Origin: Pseudotamlana haliotis
Lineage (GTDB): Bacteria > Bacteroidota > Bacteroidia > Flavobacteriales > Flavobacteriaceae
Direction: 5' to 3'
Assembly: GCF_008806375.1 (NCBI RefSeq)
Contig: NZ_WAAT01000046.1
Location: forward strand, 1-61,413
Length of the DNA: 61,413 nucleotides
Shown: positions 1 to 7,428 of the stretch, piece after piece
Layout of the letters: each line of letters opens with the position of its first letter
Numbering within the stretch: position 1 is the first letter of the stretch
Made by a program: the position numbers and the translations under genes
The notes under the pieces: model-generated
What the model was told of the DNA's origin: nothing
The model's database searches: none
The model's input: only the letters and a program-made list of their open reading frames with translations

Positions 1-3
1 TCT

Positions 4-46
4 ATTTTAACCTGTAGCCATATTTCAGGACGAGACATTTATGAAA
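4..46 (-). repeat. Inverted copy of a 27-bp repeat
   Basis: Bases 4-30 are the exact reverse complement of 1230-1256, and their core is also repeated at 2027-2052. The weaker match continues to about base 40. The copy ends ten bases before the start of the first gene, so it forms that gene's leader. The same core reads in the opposite direction in the two later copies, so bases 4-1256 are flanked by perfect 27-bp inverted repeats. Confidence 0.8.
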
Positions 47-469
47 CACCTGATATACATAATTTTAATTTGTTTTTGTATTCAACTAAATGGACAAAAC
101 GGAAATGATATTAAGGATTTTACAATTAAATTAACCTTAATAGAAAAAAACAGCAATAACTTATTAGCTGGCTCAATTATCGAAATATTTTCTGGACAAA
201 CAAGAATTAAAACTGATGTTTCGGATTTTGACGGAATTAGCTTCTTTTATCTTAATCCAAAAAATATAATAGATAACAAAATACTGCTTAAAATTCACGG
301 ACTAAAATGTAAAATATTAGAAAAGGAATTTACTATAAATAATGACCTGAATACTAAAATTTATCTTGAATACGGAGAAACTGAATATACTCACCCAAAA
401 CAAATATCTGAGATGTATAAAAAACTGAACATAAAACCTGAACCATCTTATTGTGGTTATGAGAAATAA
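41..469 (+). CDS. Small secreted protein of unknown function
   Basis: The 142-residue product has an N-terminal hydrophobic segment (about residues 3-18) ending near Gly-Gln, which looks like a signal peptide for export without a lipobox cysteine. The remaining part is a short beta-rich domain; the stretch with SGQTRIKTDVSDFDGIS resembles the transthyretin-like fold of carboxypeptidase regulatory-like domains common in Bacteroidetes, but this is only a weak resemblance. The gene starts just after an inverted repeat and is followed within 15 bases of its stop by a hairpin-bearing element. I do not recognise a family. Base composition is very AT-rich, like the other genes of this accessory block. 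Confidence 0.6.
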   Translation: MKHLIYIILICFCIQLNGQNGNDIKDFTIKLTLIEKNSNNLLAGSIIEIFSGQTRIKTDVSDFDGISFFYLNPKNIIDNKILLKIHGLKCKILEKEFTINNDLNTKIYLEYGETEYTHPKQISEMYKKLNIKPEPSYCGYEK

Positions 470-478
470 AAAACCACA

Positions 479-607
479 TACAACACCATGTAAAAAAAAT
501 TACTTATTTTAGTTAAACCGAAAGGTAATTGCTTTTTTGCCAACTCTGATTTTCCTGCGGAAAATCCTCGCATACAAAACCGCAACGTTCCATTTATTAC
601 TCAAATA
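479..607 (+). repeat. Hairpin-bearing 3' element, cassette-end-like
   Basis: Just after the stop of the first gene is the word AACACCATGTA (482-492), which recurs at 1088-1098 after the next gene. Downstream is a perfect 8-bp stem with a 3-base loop: GATTTTCC (548-555) pairs with GGAAAATC (559-566). The element fills the gap to the next start. From memory, similar hairpin elements follow small genes in many Flavobacteriaceae genomes, but that is not shown by this sequence. Confidence 0.55.
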
Positions 608-618
608 ACCCCAAAATT

Positions 619-1077
619 ATGATTGAAAAAAATTCTCAAGAAATTGCAAATGAAATTTTATTAAAAAGAAAAATTGAAAAATCGTTAAACAAGCTGAAAA
701 TCGCGCAGCTTATTTTTATAATAATAGGAGCTATAAATATAGTAACCGCTATCGGAATATACCTATACTCGAACAAACTTGACTCACACAACCCTTTACA
801 TACAGTTTTGATAGAAAGCTTAATTATGGTAAGCATTGTTTCTTTAATAATAGGAATTATATATTTAGTAAGTAGTGCTTTCATAAAAAAATACCCTCAA
901 CCTATAATTTGGACAGGAATTACAATAATACTTGCTAAATTTATTTATAGTCTATATCGTTCTGGATATAGATTTGAAATAGGATCTGAATTTATTTTAA
1001 ATATTCTTTGCTTAATTGGACTTGGTTATGCTTTATATTCATATTACCAATACAAACAATTAATTGCAGATAAATAA
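619..1077 (+). CDS. Small integral membrane protein, unknown
   Basis: The 152-residue product has a charged N-terminus (residues 1-27) followed by four likely membrane helices, near residues 28-50, 62-88, 95-113 and 122-143, and a short basic tail. No enzyme motif is visible. It would sit in the inner membrane. It lies between two hairpin-bearing elements and inside the segment bounded by 27-bp inverted repeats (4-30 and 1230-1256). It could be a DUF-type flavobacterial membrane protein; I do not recognise the family. Confidence 0.65.
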   Translation: MIEKNSQEIANEILLKRKIEKSLNKLKIAQLIFIIIGAINIVTAIGIYLYSNKLDSHNPLHTVLIESLIMVSIVSLIIGIIYLVSSAFIKKYPQPIIWTGITIILAKFIYSLYRSGYRFEIGSEFILNILCLIGLGYALYSYYQYKQLIADK

Positions 1078-1085
1078 AACAAATA

Positions 1086-1229
1086 GTAACACCATGTATA
1101 ATTCATTGCTAGTTCTAGCCTACTTACGAAAGTCCTCGCGGACTTTCTATCCGTGATTTATTTGCTAACTTCAGTGCTTAAACATGCAACGAAATCATAC
1201 ACAATCACGTAGGCAAATAATATGTTTTG
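1086..1229 (+). repeat. Hairpin-bearing 3' element, second copy
   Basis: The element begins nine bases after the preceding stop with AACACCATGTA (1088-1098), as after the first gene. It contains a perfect 7-bp stem with a 4-base loop: AAAGTCC (1129-1135) and GGACTTT (1140-1146). It ends with a stretch similar to 1970-2009 and then runs into a direct repeat at 1214. The internal hairpin resembles the folded form of integron recombination sites, but no integrase gene or proven recombination core is visible. Confidence 0.55.
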
Positions 1230-1297
1230 TCCTGAAATATGGCTACAGGTTAAAATGGTAAAAAAGCTTCAGATAATCCTGAAGCTTTTTTTGTAGG
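1214..1297 (+). repeat. Direct repeat copy A with terminator
   Basis: This 84-base stretch matches 2010-2093 with few differences. It contains the 27-bp core (1230-1256) that is inverted at 4-30, and then a terminator hairpin. It is the upstream part of the third gene unit. Confidence 0.8.
1262..1292 (+). terminator. Hairpin terminator, copy A
   Basis: AAGCTTCAG (1264-1272) pairs with CTGAAGCTT (1279-1287), with a 6-base loop and a following T-run. The same stem recurs at 2057-2088 and 2412-2443. Confidence 0.8.
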
Positions 1298-1300
1298 TAT

Positions 1301-1359
1301 TTTATCGAAAACATTAGAAAATCAACTTACAGAACTTAATGGGGAGTTATATTCGCTTG
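1301..1359 (+). promoter_or_regulatory. Repeated promoter block upstream of lipoprotein
   Basis: These 59 bases align without gaps to 2448-2506, beginning TTTATCGAAAACAT and ending TTATATTCGCTTG in both. Each block lies just upstream of a lipoprotein start. The shared TATATTCG is close to the Bacteroidetes -7 element TAnnTTTG, so the block probably carries the promoter. A weaker relative is at 2110-2156. Confidence 0.5.
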
Positions 1360-1381
1360 TTGTACTCAAGCCTCAAACATT

Positions 1382-1876
1382 ATGAAAAATAAATTGACAA
1401 AACTATTAATACTGCTACTATTAGGGTTCAGCTTATCTTGTAAAAATGAACCAAAGACTATTCCTTTAGAAAATATTGATGAAATGTTAGAAATGGCAGG
1501 TGACAGAACCGTGAAAGACATATTAGATTCATTCGAAAGCCCTTTAAAGTCGAGTTATTTATTAAACAAAGGTTATACAGCTCCTTTGTTACACGGAAGA
1601 ATGATAAGACAATTTTGGTTATATGATGAATCCTATTGAATGATACCTAATCTTTTAGGTAAAATATCCGACCCTAAGCTATTTAAGATAACTAACAGTG
1701 GAGTTATAAAATCACTTAGTTACAAATTAAAATCATCAAAAAAATCAATAAAAGACATTGAACTTAAAATTGACATAAATTTTAAGTACGGTTTAGCTGA
1801 TTATTATTTATATGTAACATCTTCTGATGGTTTTCTAAATAGAGAGAATGTATTACCTAAAGCACTTAACAAATAA
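1382..1876 (+). pseudogene. Lipoprotein gene split by an in-frame TGA
   Basis: The first part (1382-1639) encodes an 85-residue lipoprotein start: basic N-terminus, hydrophobic core and a lipobox ending at Cys20 (GFSLSC). The TGA at 1637-1639 is followed at once by an ATG in the same frame, which continues for 78 residues to 1876. The two parts together would give a 164-codon lipoprotein, an ordinary size, and the second part has no signal peptide of its own. The simplest reading is one gene with a nonsense mutation; the products would be a truncated lipoprotein and possibly a reinitiated fragment. A sequencing error is the alternative. The mature part is charged and has no family I recognise. 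Confidence 0.65.
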
Positions 1877-2009
1877 AAGCTTTCGCACATAGCGCTATTC
1901 AAAAAAATGGCTAATCTCTTCATCGAAAAATTCGCATGATTTCTCCGCAGACAAGTATTAATTTACTAATTTCTTTAAACACGCCACAAACTATATACAT
2001 CAAGGTAAT
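1877..2009 (+). repeat. Degenerate 3' element after the broken gene
   Basis: There is no gene here. The last 40 bases (about 1970-2009) resemble 1174-1213 in the second 3' element, and the stretch then joins the direct repeat at 2010. The central hairpin seen in the earlier elements is not clear in this copy. Confidence 0.4.
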
Positions 2010-2093
2010 CAAATAATATGTTTTGCCCTGAAATATGGCTACAGGTTAAAATGGTAAAAAAGCTTCAGGTAGTTCTGAAGCTTTTTTTGTAGG
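2010..2093 (+). repeat. Direct repeat copy B with terminator
   Basis: This copy matches 1214-1297, including the core at 2027-2052 and the hairpin after it. Together with copy A it brackets the broken lipoprotein gene in direct orientation, so recombination between the copies would delete that unit. Confidence 0.8.
2057..2088 (+). terminator. Hairpin terminator, copy B
   Basis: AAGCTTCAG (2060-2068) and CTGAAGCTT (2075-2083) form a 9-bp stem with a 6-base loop, followed by a T-run. Confidence 0.8.
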
Positions 2094-2231
2094 CCTCTTT
2101 CAGAGGTACTGAAATAATTCACTTACAAAAACATTTAATTGCTATATTTACTTGTTGTTTACAATTTATAACTGTCTTGAGTATAATGTGAGACATATAA
2201 AAATAGTCAAGTTTAACCAAATACACATATT

Positions 2232-2330
2232 ATGATTTTTCTAAAAAACCAATTACCAATTGTTGTTTGTACCATATCCTTAATGCTAATTAGTTGTCAA
2301 AATACAGAACAAAAAAACAATTCTAATTAA
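2232..2330 (+). pseudogene. Orphan lipoprotein signal-peptide stub, 32 codons
   Basis: An ATG at 2232 opens a 32-residue frame consisting of a hydrophobic segment and a lipobox (LMLISC, Cys22) followed by only ten polar residues and a TAA. This is a lipoprotein export signal with almost no cargo. It is preceded by copy B of the repeat and a promoter-like stretch. After the stop, another frame from 2327 stays open for about 27 codons to a TAG, compatible with a frameshifted remnant of a longer mature protein, but an intervening TAA makes the reconstruction uncertain. It could instead be a tiny real lipoprotein. Confidence 0.5.
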
Positions 2331-2402
2331 GGAAAACATCCAAAGCGGATGAAATAATTTTAAAATGCTTTCGAAATCCCGAATTCGTTTCAGGTGCACA
2401 AA

Positions 2403-2506
2403 TAAAATAGTAAAAAAGCTTCAGATAATTCTGAAGCTTTTTTGTTTTTTATCGAAAACATCTGTAAATCAACATACAAAAACCAATAGGATATTATATT
2501 CGCTTG
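2403..2506 (+). repeat. Direct repeat copy C: terminator plus promoter block
   Basis: This copy lacks the 27-bp core but keeps the stretch from GTAAAAAAGCTTCAG through the hairpin, and the 59-base promoter block (2448-2506) that matches 1301-1359 without gaps. It lies directly before the third lipoprotein gene. Confidence 0.75.
2412..2443 (+). terminator. Hairpin terminator, copy C
   Basis: AAGCTTCAG (2416-2424) pairs with CTGAAGCTT (2431-2439), followed by T residues. It would end transcripts of the preceding stub. Confidence 0.8.
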
Positions 2507-2532
2507 GTAACAAATTTTAAAAAGAATAAACT

Positions 2533-4227
2533 ATGAAAAGAAAACTACTTTTATTTACAATTTTGAGCCTAATTTTTATTCTAGGCTGTGATAAGGGTGA
2601 CGAGGAATTGACAACTAATGAAGAGCCACAAATAGAATTAAACATCGCTGTTGAAAATACTGATGTGAAACCCTTTGAAATAATCAATGTTAAAAGCACC
2701 ATTTCAAATTTACAAAACACATATAATGGCACATTCGGAAATACTGAACTAGAATTAGTGAAAGTAAACGATAGTATTTTAGTCTTTGTGGTTCCGGATA
2801 TAGAAACAGGAACATACGAACTAAAAACAGAACTTGGAAATATTGAGTTTAGCGTTTCTAAAACCATGATTTCAAATTCAGAAGAAACAATAACTAATGT
2901 ATTTACAGCTTTTGATAATGAGGTTAATTCAATGGACAACTCACCTGAATTAGATGAAACCAAAACATTCAAAAACGAAGTGACAGAACTCTACAATTCT
3001 TTATCAACAGAGCAGAAAAGAGAAGTCGCAATGTTTTACGAAGCAAATAAAGAAATTTTCCAAGCGTTTAGAAACGACTTATCTACAACTTATGATGCTA
3101 CCACTACTTTCGCAAAAAGTACAAAACAATCGAATTGCCCAAAAACAGATTTTAAATCATTTTACAGTTGCACAGGAGATAATTTAGGAAGCTCAATAAA
3201 TGAGCTTGGTGTGAGTTTAAAAAATATAGCTGAACCCATAGCATACGCTGCTGCAATAGGAAAACTTGCTGCTGCAACTTGGTATTTAGGGCCTGCTGTT
3301 TGGGGTACAACAGCTGTAGGGGCATCATTATCAATTGGAACAGCAATGTATATTTTGATTACAGAAGTTAGACCTGCATGGATAAATTTCAAATCGAACC
3401 TAACACCTTTTTTAGAAGCAAATTGGATCTTGGTTGAAGCCACTTTTGATGTAGTAACAGATGAATTTAATAGTGAAACTGAAACAAATTTAAATATAGA
3501 CGCTAAGTTTCGAACTATTGAAGAAACAGATAATGATATCTCTTCTGAAACAAGTTTTTTTATTTCTGCATATAGTAAACTAAGCTCCTCATGGAATAAT
3601 TTCTCTAAACTTTTGGGGGAAATTCCGAGTTTTGCTTTATCTGAAGAGTCAGTTGCAATAGGAACAAATGACATCATTATTTCAAATATTTCGAATTCTA
3701 ATGTTGAACTTGTCAGTCAAAATGGAACCAGTGCTAAGTTTAAATCTTTATCTGGAAATGAAGAGAATTTCTCTTTTGACATTACTTTAAATAAGGAAGG
3801 TTTTACTGAAACAAAAACTATTAATGCAACCGTAAGTGCAAATAAGGGATTTGAATTCGTTGGAGTGTGGCATATGAAACATTACGACGATGAAACAAGA
3901 ACAACTTCTGAAACCACTCAAATTAGTGAAATTGATTTTCAAAACATTAGAGAGAACGTTAACATATCAGCCGGATATTCTGATTATGTTGGTCTAATTA
4001 CTAAGCGTTATAATGCAGGATGGTCAACAATTGAGGACCCTTATGAATACGGTGAATTTTGGAAACAAAGTTATGTTGCCAACGGTAATTATATATCATT
4101 AACCAATACTTATTGGACTAATATTGAATATCGTTTTTACATAGACGAGAACAATCCTAACATATTAATCGGAGAGTCAATCGGACTAAGCAACAAAGGA
4201 TTAGCAAAAGAAATGGTAAAACAATAA
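2533..4227 (+). CDS. Large lipoprotein of unknown function
   Basis: The 564-residue product has a typical lipoprotein signal with Cys19 (FILGC) followed by acidic residues, as is usual for Bacteroidetes lipoproteins. Residues about 35-100 look like an Ig-like beta domain. A long Ala/Gly-rich hydrophobic stretch around residues 234-275 could be a membrane or buried helix. The C-terminal 110 residues begin with GFEFVGVWHMKHYDD, which resembles the start of lipocalin-like or calycin domains; that is inference from pattern only. The promoter block upstream is nearly identical to that of the broken lipoprotein at 1382. No enzyme motif is visible. A role in surface binding or in an effector/immunity type cassette is possible but unproven. 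Confidence 0.7.
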   Translation: MKRKLLLFTILSLIFILGCDKGDEELTTNEEPQIELNIAVENTDVKPFEIINVKSTISNLQNTYNGTFGNTELELVKVNDSILVFVVPDIETGTYELKTELGNIEFSVSKTMISNSEETITNVFTAFDNEVNSMDNSPELDETKTFKNEVTELYNSLSTEQKREVAMFYEANKEIFQAFRNDLSTTYDATTTFAKSTKQSNCPKTDFKSFYSCTGDNLGSSINELGVSLKNIAEPIAYAAAIGKLAAATWYLGPAVWGTTAVGASLSIGTAMYILITEVRPAWINFKSNLTPFLEANWILVEATFDVVTDEFNSETETNLNIDAKFRTIEETDNDISSETSFFISAYSKLSSSWNNFSKLLGEIPSFALSEESVAIGTNDIIISNISNSNVELVSQNGTSAKFKSLSGNEENFSFDITLNKEGFTETKTINATVSANKGFEFVGVWHMKHYDDETRTTSETTQISEIDFQNIRENVNISAGYSDYVGLITKRYNAGWSTIEDPYEYGEFWKQSYVANGNYISLTNTYWTNIEYRFYIDENNPNILIGESIGLSNKGLAKEMVKQ

Positions 4228-4233
4228 TATTTA

Positions 4234-4285
4234 CTAACATTGTATAAGTGGTATTAAAGCGACCGCTTATACTTTTCGTTATAGA
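4234..4285 (+). repeat. Hairpin-bearing 3' element after the large lipoprotein
   Basis: GTATAAGTGG (4242-4251) pairs with CCGCTTATAC (4263-4272) with one G-T wobble and an 11-base loop. Short outer arms, TAAC (4235-4238) and GTTA (4278-4281), could pair around it. The stem is not followed by a strong T-run, so it looks less like a terminator than like the 3' elements after the first two genes. Confidence 0.5.
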
Positions 4286-4620
4286 CAATCCCTAGTAGAA
4301 ATCACAACCCCTTAGTAAAAAGGCAATCTTAGAATTTGATAAGTTTAAGTATCTGATGAACAGAATTAATAAGAAACACAAATAACTGATTTGCAAAGAA
4401 AAAATTCACATAAGTCTGAGTACTGAAATAACGAGAATTGCCCATGACATATGATTATAATAACGAAACAACCCGGCTACTCATTATGGTAATAATTTAT
4501 AGTACAACACCTACATAACCATCAATTTAATTTTTAAAAAAAATTTAGTATTACTACATAATATTGTCTAAATTTATGGACATAAAACATCTCAATTTCA
4601 TTAAAACCAATTAATTAAAC
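4286..4620. other. Intergenic region, nothing recognised
   Basis: These 335 bases are AT-rich with no open frame of note. The last 60 bases hold possible promoter words (TAAATTTA near 4570) for the following lipoprotein. I see no repeat or RNA gene. Confidence 0.5.
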
Positions 4621-5148
4621 ATGAAAAACTATTTAAGATCAACCATCGTAATAATGACCATTTTAATGGCTTTTAGCTTTATCTCTTGTAAACAAGAAAC
4701 TAAAGATAAAATTAAAGATGCTGGTAACGCTGTAGTAGAAGAAACCAAAGAAGGTTCGGAAAAAGTAGTAGATGGCGTAAAGGATGCAGCTGAAGAAGTA
4801 GCGGCTGAAGTAAGCGAAATGACTAAACGTATTAAATTTGACTCTGGAGAAAGCAGTACAAGAATAAAAGGTAAAATTACTGGCGAAGAGTATATTGATT
4901 ATCTAGTAAACGTTGATAAAGGTCAGAATATGAACATAAGCATGGCTACAGATAATTCTGCTAATTATTTCAATATCATGGAACCAGGTGAAGAATATGT
5001 TGCCATTTTTAACGGTTCTACCGCTGAAAACCAATTTGAAGGGACTTCTGCAAAAAGTGGTGACTATACTATTCGAGTATACATGATGAGAAGTGCAGGA
5101 AGAAGAGGAGAAGTTGCAAATTATACTTTAGAAATTATTGTTGATTAA
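4621..5148 (+). CDS. Lipoprotein with g-type lysozyme inhibitor-like domain
   Basis: The 175-residue product has a lipoprotein signal with Cys23 (FSFISC). Residues 24-72 form a highly charged Lys/Glu/Ala helix with a repeating DGVKDAAEEV-like pattern, reminiscent of stress-related helical lipoproteins. Residues 73-175 match from memory the family of PliG-type lysozyme inhibitors (also listed as pre-peptidase-like or 'DNA breaking-rejoining' proteins): the order is a YIDYLVNVDKGQ segment, a YFNIMEPG segment, an AIFNGS segment and a C-terminal SGDYTIRVYMMRSAGRRGE segment. A periplasmic or surface-anchored protein that blocks host or environmental lysozyme is a reasonable inference. The helical spacer would hold the domain away from the membrane. 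It is a single-gene unit with its own terminator. Confidence 0.65.
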   Translation: MKNYLRSTIVIMTILMAFSFISCKQETKDKIKDAGNAVVEETKEGSEKVVDGVKDAAEEVAAEVSEMTKRIKFDSGESSTRIKGKITGEEYIDYLVNVDKGQNMNISMATDNSANYFNIMEPGEEYVAIFNGSTAENQFEGTSAKSGDYTIRVYMMRSAGRRGEVANYTLEIIVD

Positions 5149-5176
5149 ACAACAGGAACAATAACACACATAGTTA

Positions 5177-5210
5177 AAAACTCAGGTTAAAATATAGCCT
5201 GAGTTTTTTT
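5177..5210 (+). terminator. Hairpin terminator
   Basis: AACTCAGG (5179-5186) pairs with CCTGAGTT (5198-5205), followed by a T-run. It ends the lipoprotein unit. Confidence 0.85.
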
Positions 5211-5285
5211 ATTACTAATCTCAATGACATTTAAGTGTATAGCTTTTGTAAGCTCTAAAAGAAACCATCAACTTGAGGATCTGTA

Positions 5286-6488
5286 TTAATTTTTCAAAAT
5301 AGTAAAAGTAAAAGTTGTACCTACATTTAATTTTGAAGTGACACTTATGCTTCCCCCTAAACTTTCAATAATTTTTTTCACAGTAGCTAGGCCTATACCA
5401 GTCCCAATATTCCCGTACTTATCCTTTGTTCCAACCACACTAAAAAGATCAAAAATTTTCTCAATATGAGTTTCAGGAATTCCGTTTCCATTATCTCTTA
5501 CTACAAATTGATATTCAGAATTATTTTCTGAAAAGGCAATATAAATTTCATTTTTATCCTTTGGATTGTACTTGATAGCGTTGGTTACTAAATTAACTAA
5601 TACCTGTAGCAACGCCGATTTGTTAGTTATCACACATTCACATGAACCCTCGACACGAAATGCAGCGCTTTGGTCTAAATTGGTAATCAATTTTAATTCA
5701 TCAATAACATCCTGAACTATAAGTACTTCATTTTCGCCTTCAAGTATATCATCGGTGTCATAAAACTTAAACAACCCATCGATATAATCCTTTAAGGCAT
5801 TAGAGGATGTTTTAATATATCTTAAATACTGTAGTGATTCTTCATCCAAACCCGTATTATTTTTACTTTCTAGTAACTCCGTTAAGGAGATAATATTGGC
5901 CATTGGTGATTTTAAGTCATGAGAAACAATACTTGCAAACTTTTTTAAAGCTTCATAGCGTTCTTGTAATCTACCTTGCATTTGGATCAATTTTATATTC
6001 TGAAAGCGTTCTTCAAAAAGGGATACCACTTGTTTTGCCATGACAATAAGCGCATTTTGTTGCTTTTCTGTTAATTGTCGTGGTTTGGTATCATAAACAC
6101 AAAGTGTTCCTAATTTATAACCATCAGAATTTATTAAGGGCACACCCGCATAAAAAACAGCTAAATGATCGGTTACTAATGGGTTATCAAAAAAACGTTC
6201 ATCTTTTCTAGAGTCCTCAATAATGGTTATAGCAGCATCAGAATTAATGGCATGACCGCAAAAAGAAAGATCGCGAGGCGATTCATTAAAAGGCACACCA
6301 TGATGAGATTTTAAATAATTACGATCCCTGTCTAATAATGACACTAACGAAATAGGTACCTCGCATATATACGCCATTAAAGCAGTAATATTATCATAAC
6401 TTTCCTCTGGAAGCGTATCTAAAAGTTGGTATTTATTTACGGCTAATTGCCTTTCAAATTCATTTTCTGGTAGCTCCGGTCTTATCAT
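5286..6488 (-). CDS. GAF-domain sensor histidine kinase
   Basis: The 400-residue product has no membrane segment, so it is probably cytoplasmic. Residues 25-160 form a GAF sensor domain (SFCGHAI, FYAGVPL and LGTLCVYD are typical). A linker helix leads to a HisKA domain with the phospho-accepting His190 in FASIVSHDLKSPMANI. The ATPase domain follows: N-box near Asn303 (LVTNAIKYNP), DNGNGIPE at 332-339 and GTGIGLA at 362-368. All catalytic motifs are intact. It would autophosphorylate in response to a small ligand or redox cue and pass phosphate to a response regulator. No response regulator gene is adjacent, so it is an orphan kinase. It lies alone between two intergenic regions. Confidence 0.9.
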   Translation of the reverse strand: MIRPELPENEFERQLAVNKYQLLDTLPEESYDNITALMAYICEVPISLVSLLDRDRNYLKSHHGVPFNESPRDLSFCGHAINSDAAITIIEDSRKDERFFDNPLVTDHLAVFYAGVPLINSDGYKLGTLCVYDTKPRQLTEKQQNALIVMAKQVVSLFEERFQNIKLIQMQGRLQERYEALKKFASIVSHDLKSPMANIISLTELLESKNNTGLDEESLQYLRYIKTSSNALKDYIDGLFKFYDTDDILEGENEVLIVQDVIDELKLITNLDQSAAFRVEGSCECVITNKSALLQVLVNLVTNAIKYNPKDKNEIYIAFSENNSEYQFVVRDNGNGIPETHIEKIFDLFSVVGTKDKYGNIGTGIGLATVKKIIESLGGSISVTSKLNVGTTFTFTILKN

Positions 6489-6747
6489 TCACAATCAAAA
6501 TTTCTTATGAAAATAACTTATATCTTGATGATTTCCTAAAATAAGATGAAGGAGTTCCTAATCTGAATCAAATAAAATCATATTTGAATAAAATTTTTTT
6601 CTTTTTCACCATACATCGAATAACTATAAAATTTCATTAACAAAACTTTAAGAGTTATTGGATTGGTCTTTTGTAAGGCTAAAATTACATTTTAGCAAAA
6701 AAAAAAAAAAGAATTACAAAGAATTAATAATTAAAAATTTTGAGATT

Positions 6748-7292
6748 ATGATTATATGGTCAGGCCGAGGGTTTCTCTTTGTTGTTGTTTTGCTTGCAAC
6801 ATTGTTTTTATGTGTTTCATTGCTCCCGAGTGAAAATGCAGATTATAGCTTTATAGTTCCAGCTTTTGTTAATGGTCTTTTCAGTTGGTATTTTGGAAAA
6901 AAAAATAGAATTTAGAAAATGAAGGCATTGTCATTGATGAAAAGACCGGACAGCGATTACGACTTAAAAACGACCACATATTGTTTTGGACACCTATGCA
7001 ATATTGGGGCATCATATTTTCAACGCTTGGCATTATTATACTTCTTCAAAAGTCCTTGACCTTAGGAATCATAGCCTCTGTTTTTTTATTATTAATCACA
7101 TTAGCTCCCTCAGTAAATAAAAAATCTAAAGCCGTACGGGCTAAAACAGTAAATAAAAAAAATATTGAAACAAATTCTGAACCTAAGAAGAATATAAGTA
7201 GCTCCAATACATTTATATCAGAACTAAAAAAGGAAGGCTCTAACACGAAGAATTTCGAAACTTCTGACCATAGCAGGTATATGCCAAACTAG
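6748..7292 (+). pseudogene. Small membrane protein gene with a frameshift
   Basis: The 5' part runs from ATG 6748 to TAG 6915 and encodes a start beginning MIIWSGRGF with a membrane helix and a second half ending FGKKNRI. From 6909 the frame ending at 7292 is open and reads NLENEGIVIDEKTGQRLRLK, then MQYWGIIF and two more hydrophobic segments and a basic tail. From memory, an MIIW start, a glycine-lysine turn, an IDEKTG motif and a QYWGII helix occur in this order in one Bacteroidetes protein family, so the two parts look like one gene missing a base near 6907-6908, next to a run of nine A. An upstream ATT/TTG start would add a Lys-rich tail unlike the family. A sequencing error or programmed frameshift are alternatives. 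Confidence 0.6.
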
Positions 7293-7428
7293 GCGATATT
7301 AACATTTAGGCAAACAACTAATAATAGTTAAAAATTAAAGATACAGTAAAACCTGGAGCTTTTTATGTAAACAACACAGTTCGGTTTGAAGGGAAGCTTA
7401 CTCTAAATTAACTTCATACAAGTTACTT

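Noticed and set aside
3162-3677. Long open frame on the minus strand inside the 2533-4227 lipoprotein gene
   Set aside because: It is antisense to a gene with a clear lipoprotein signal and reads as low-complexity sequence without motifs; it is a shadow frame.
6658-6747. Upstream start for the 6748 gene giving a Lys-rich N-terminus
   Set aside because: The added residues come from an A-rich leader, the start codon would be TTG, and the protein family starts at MIIW.
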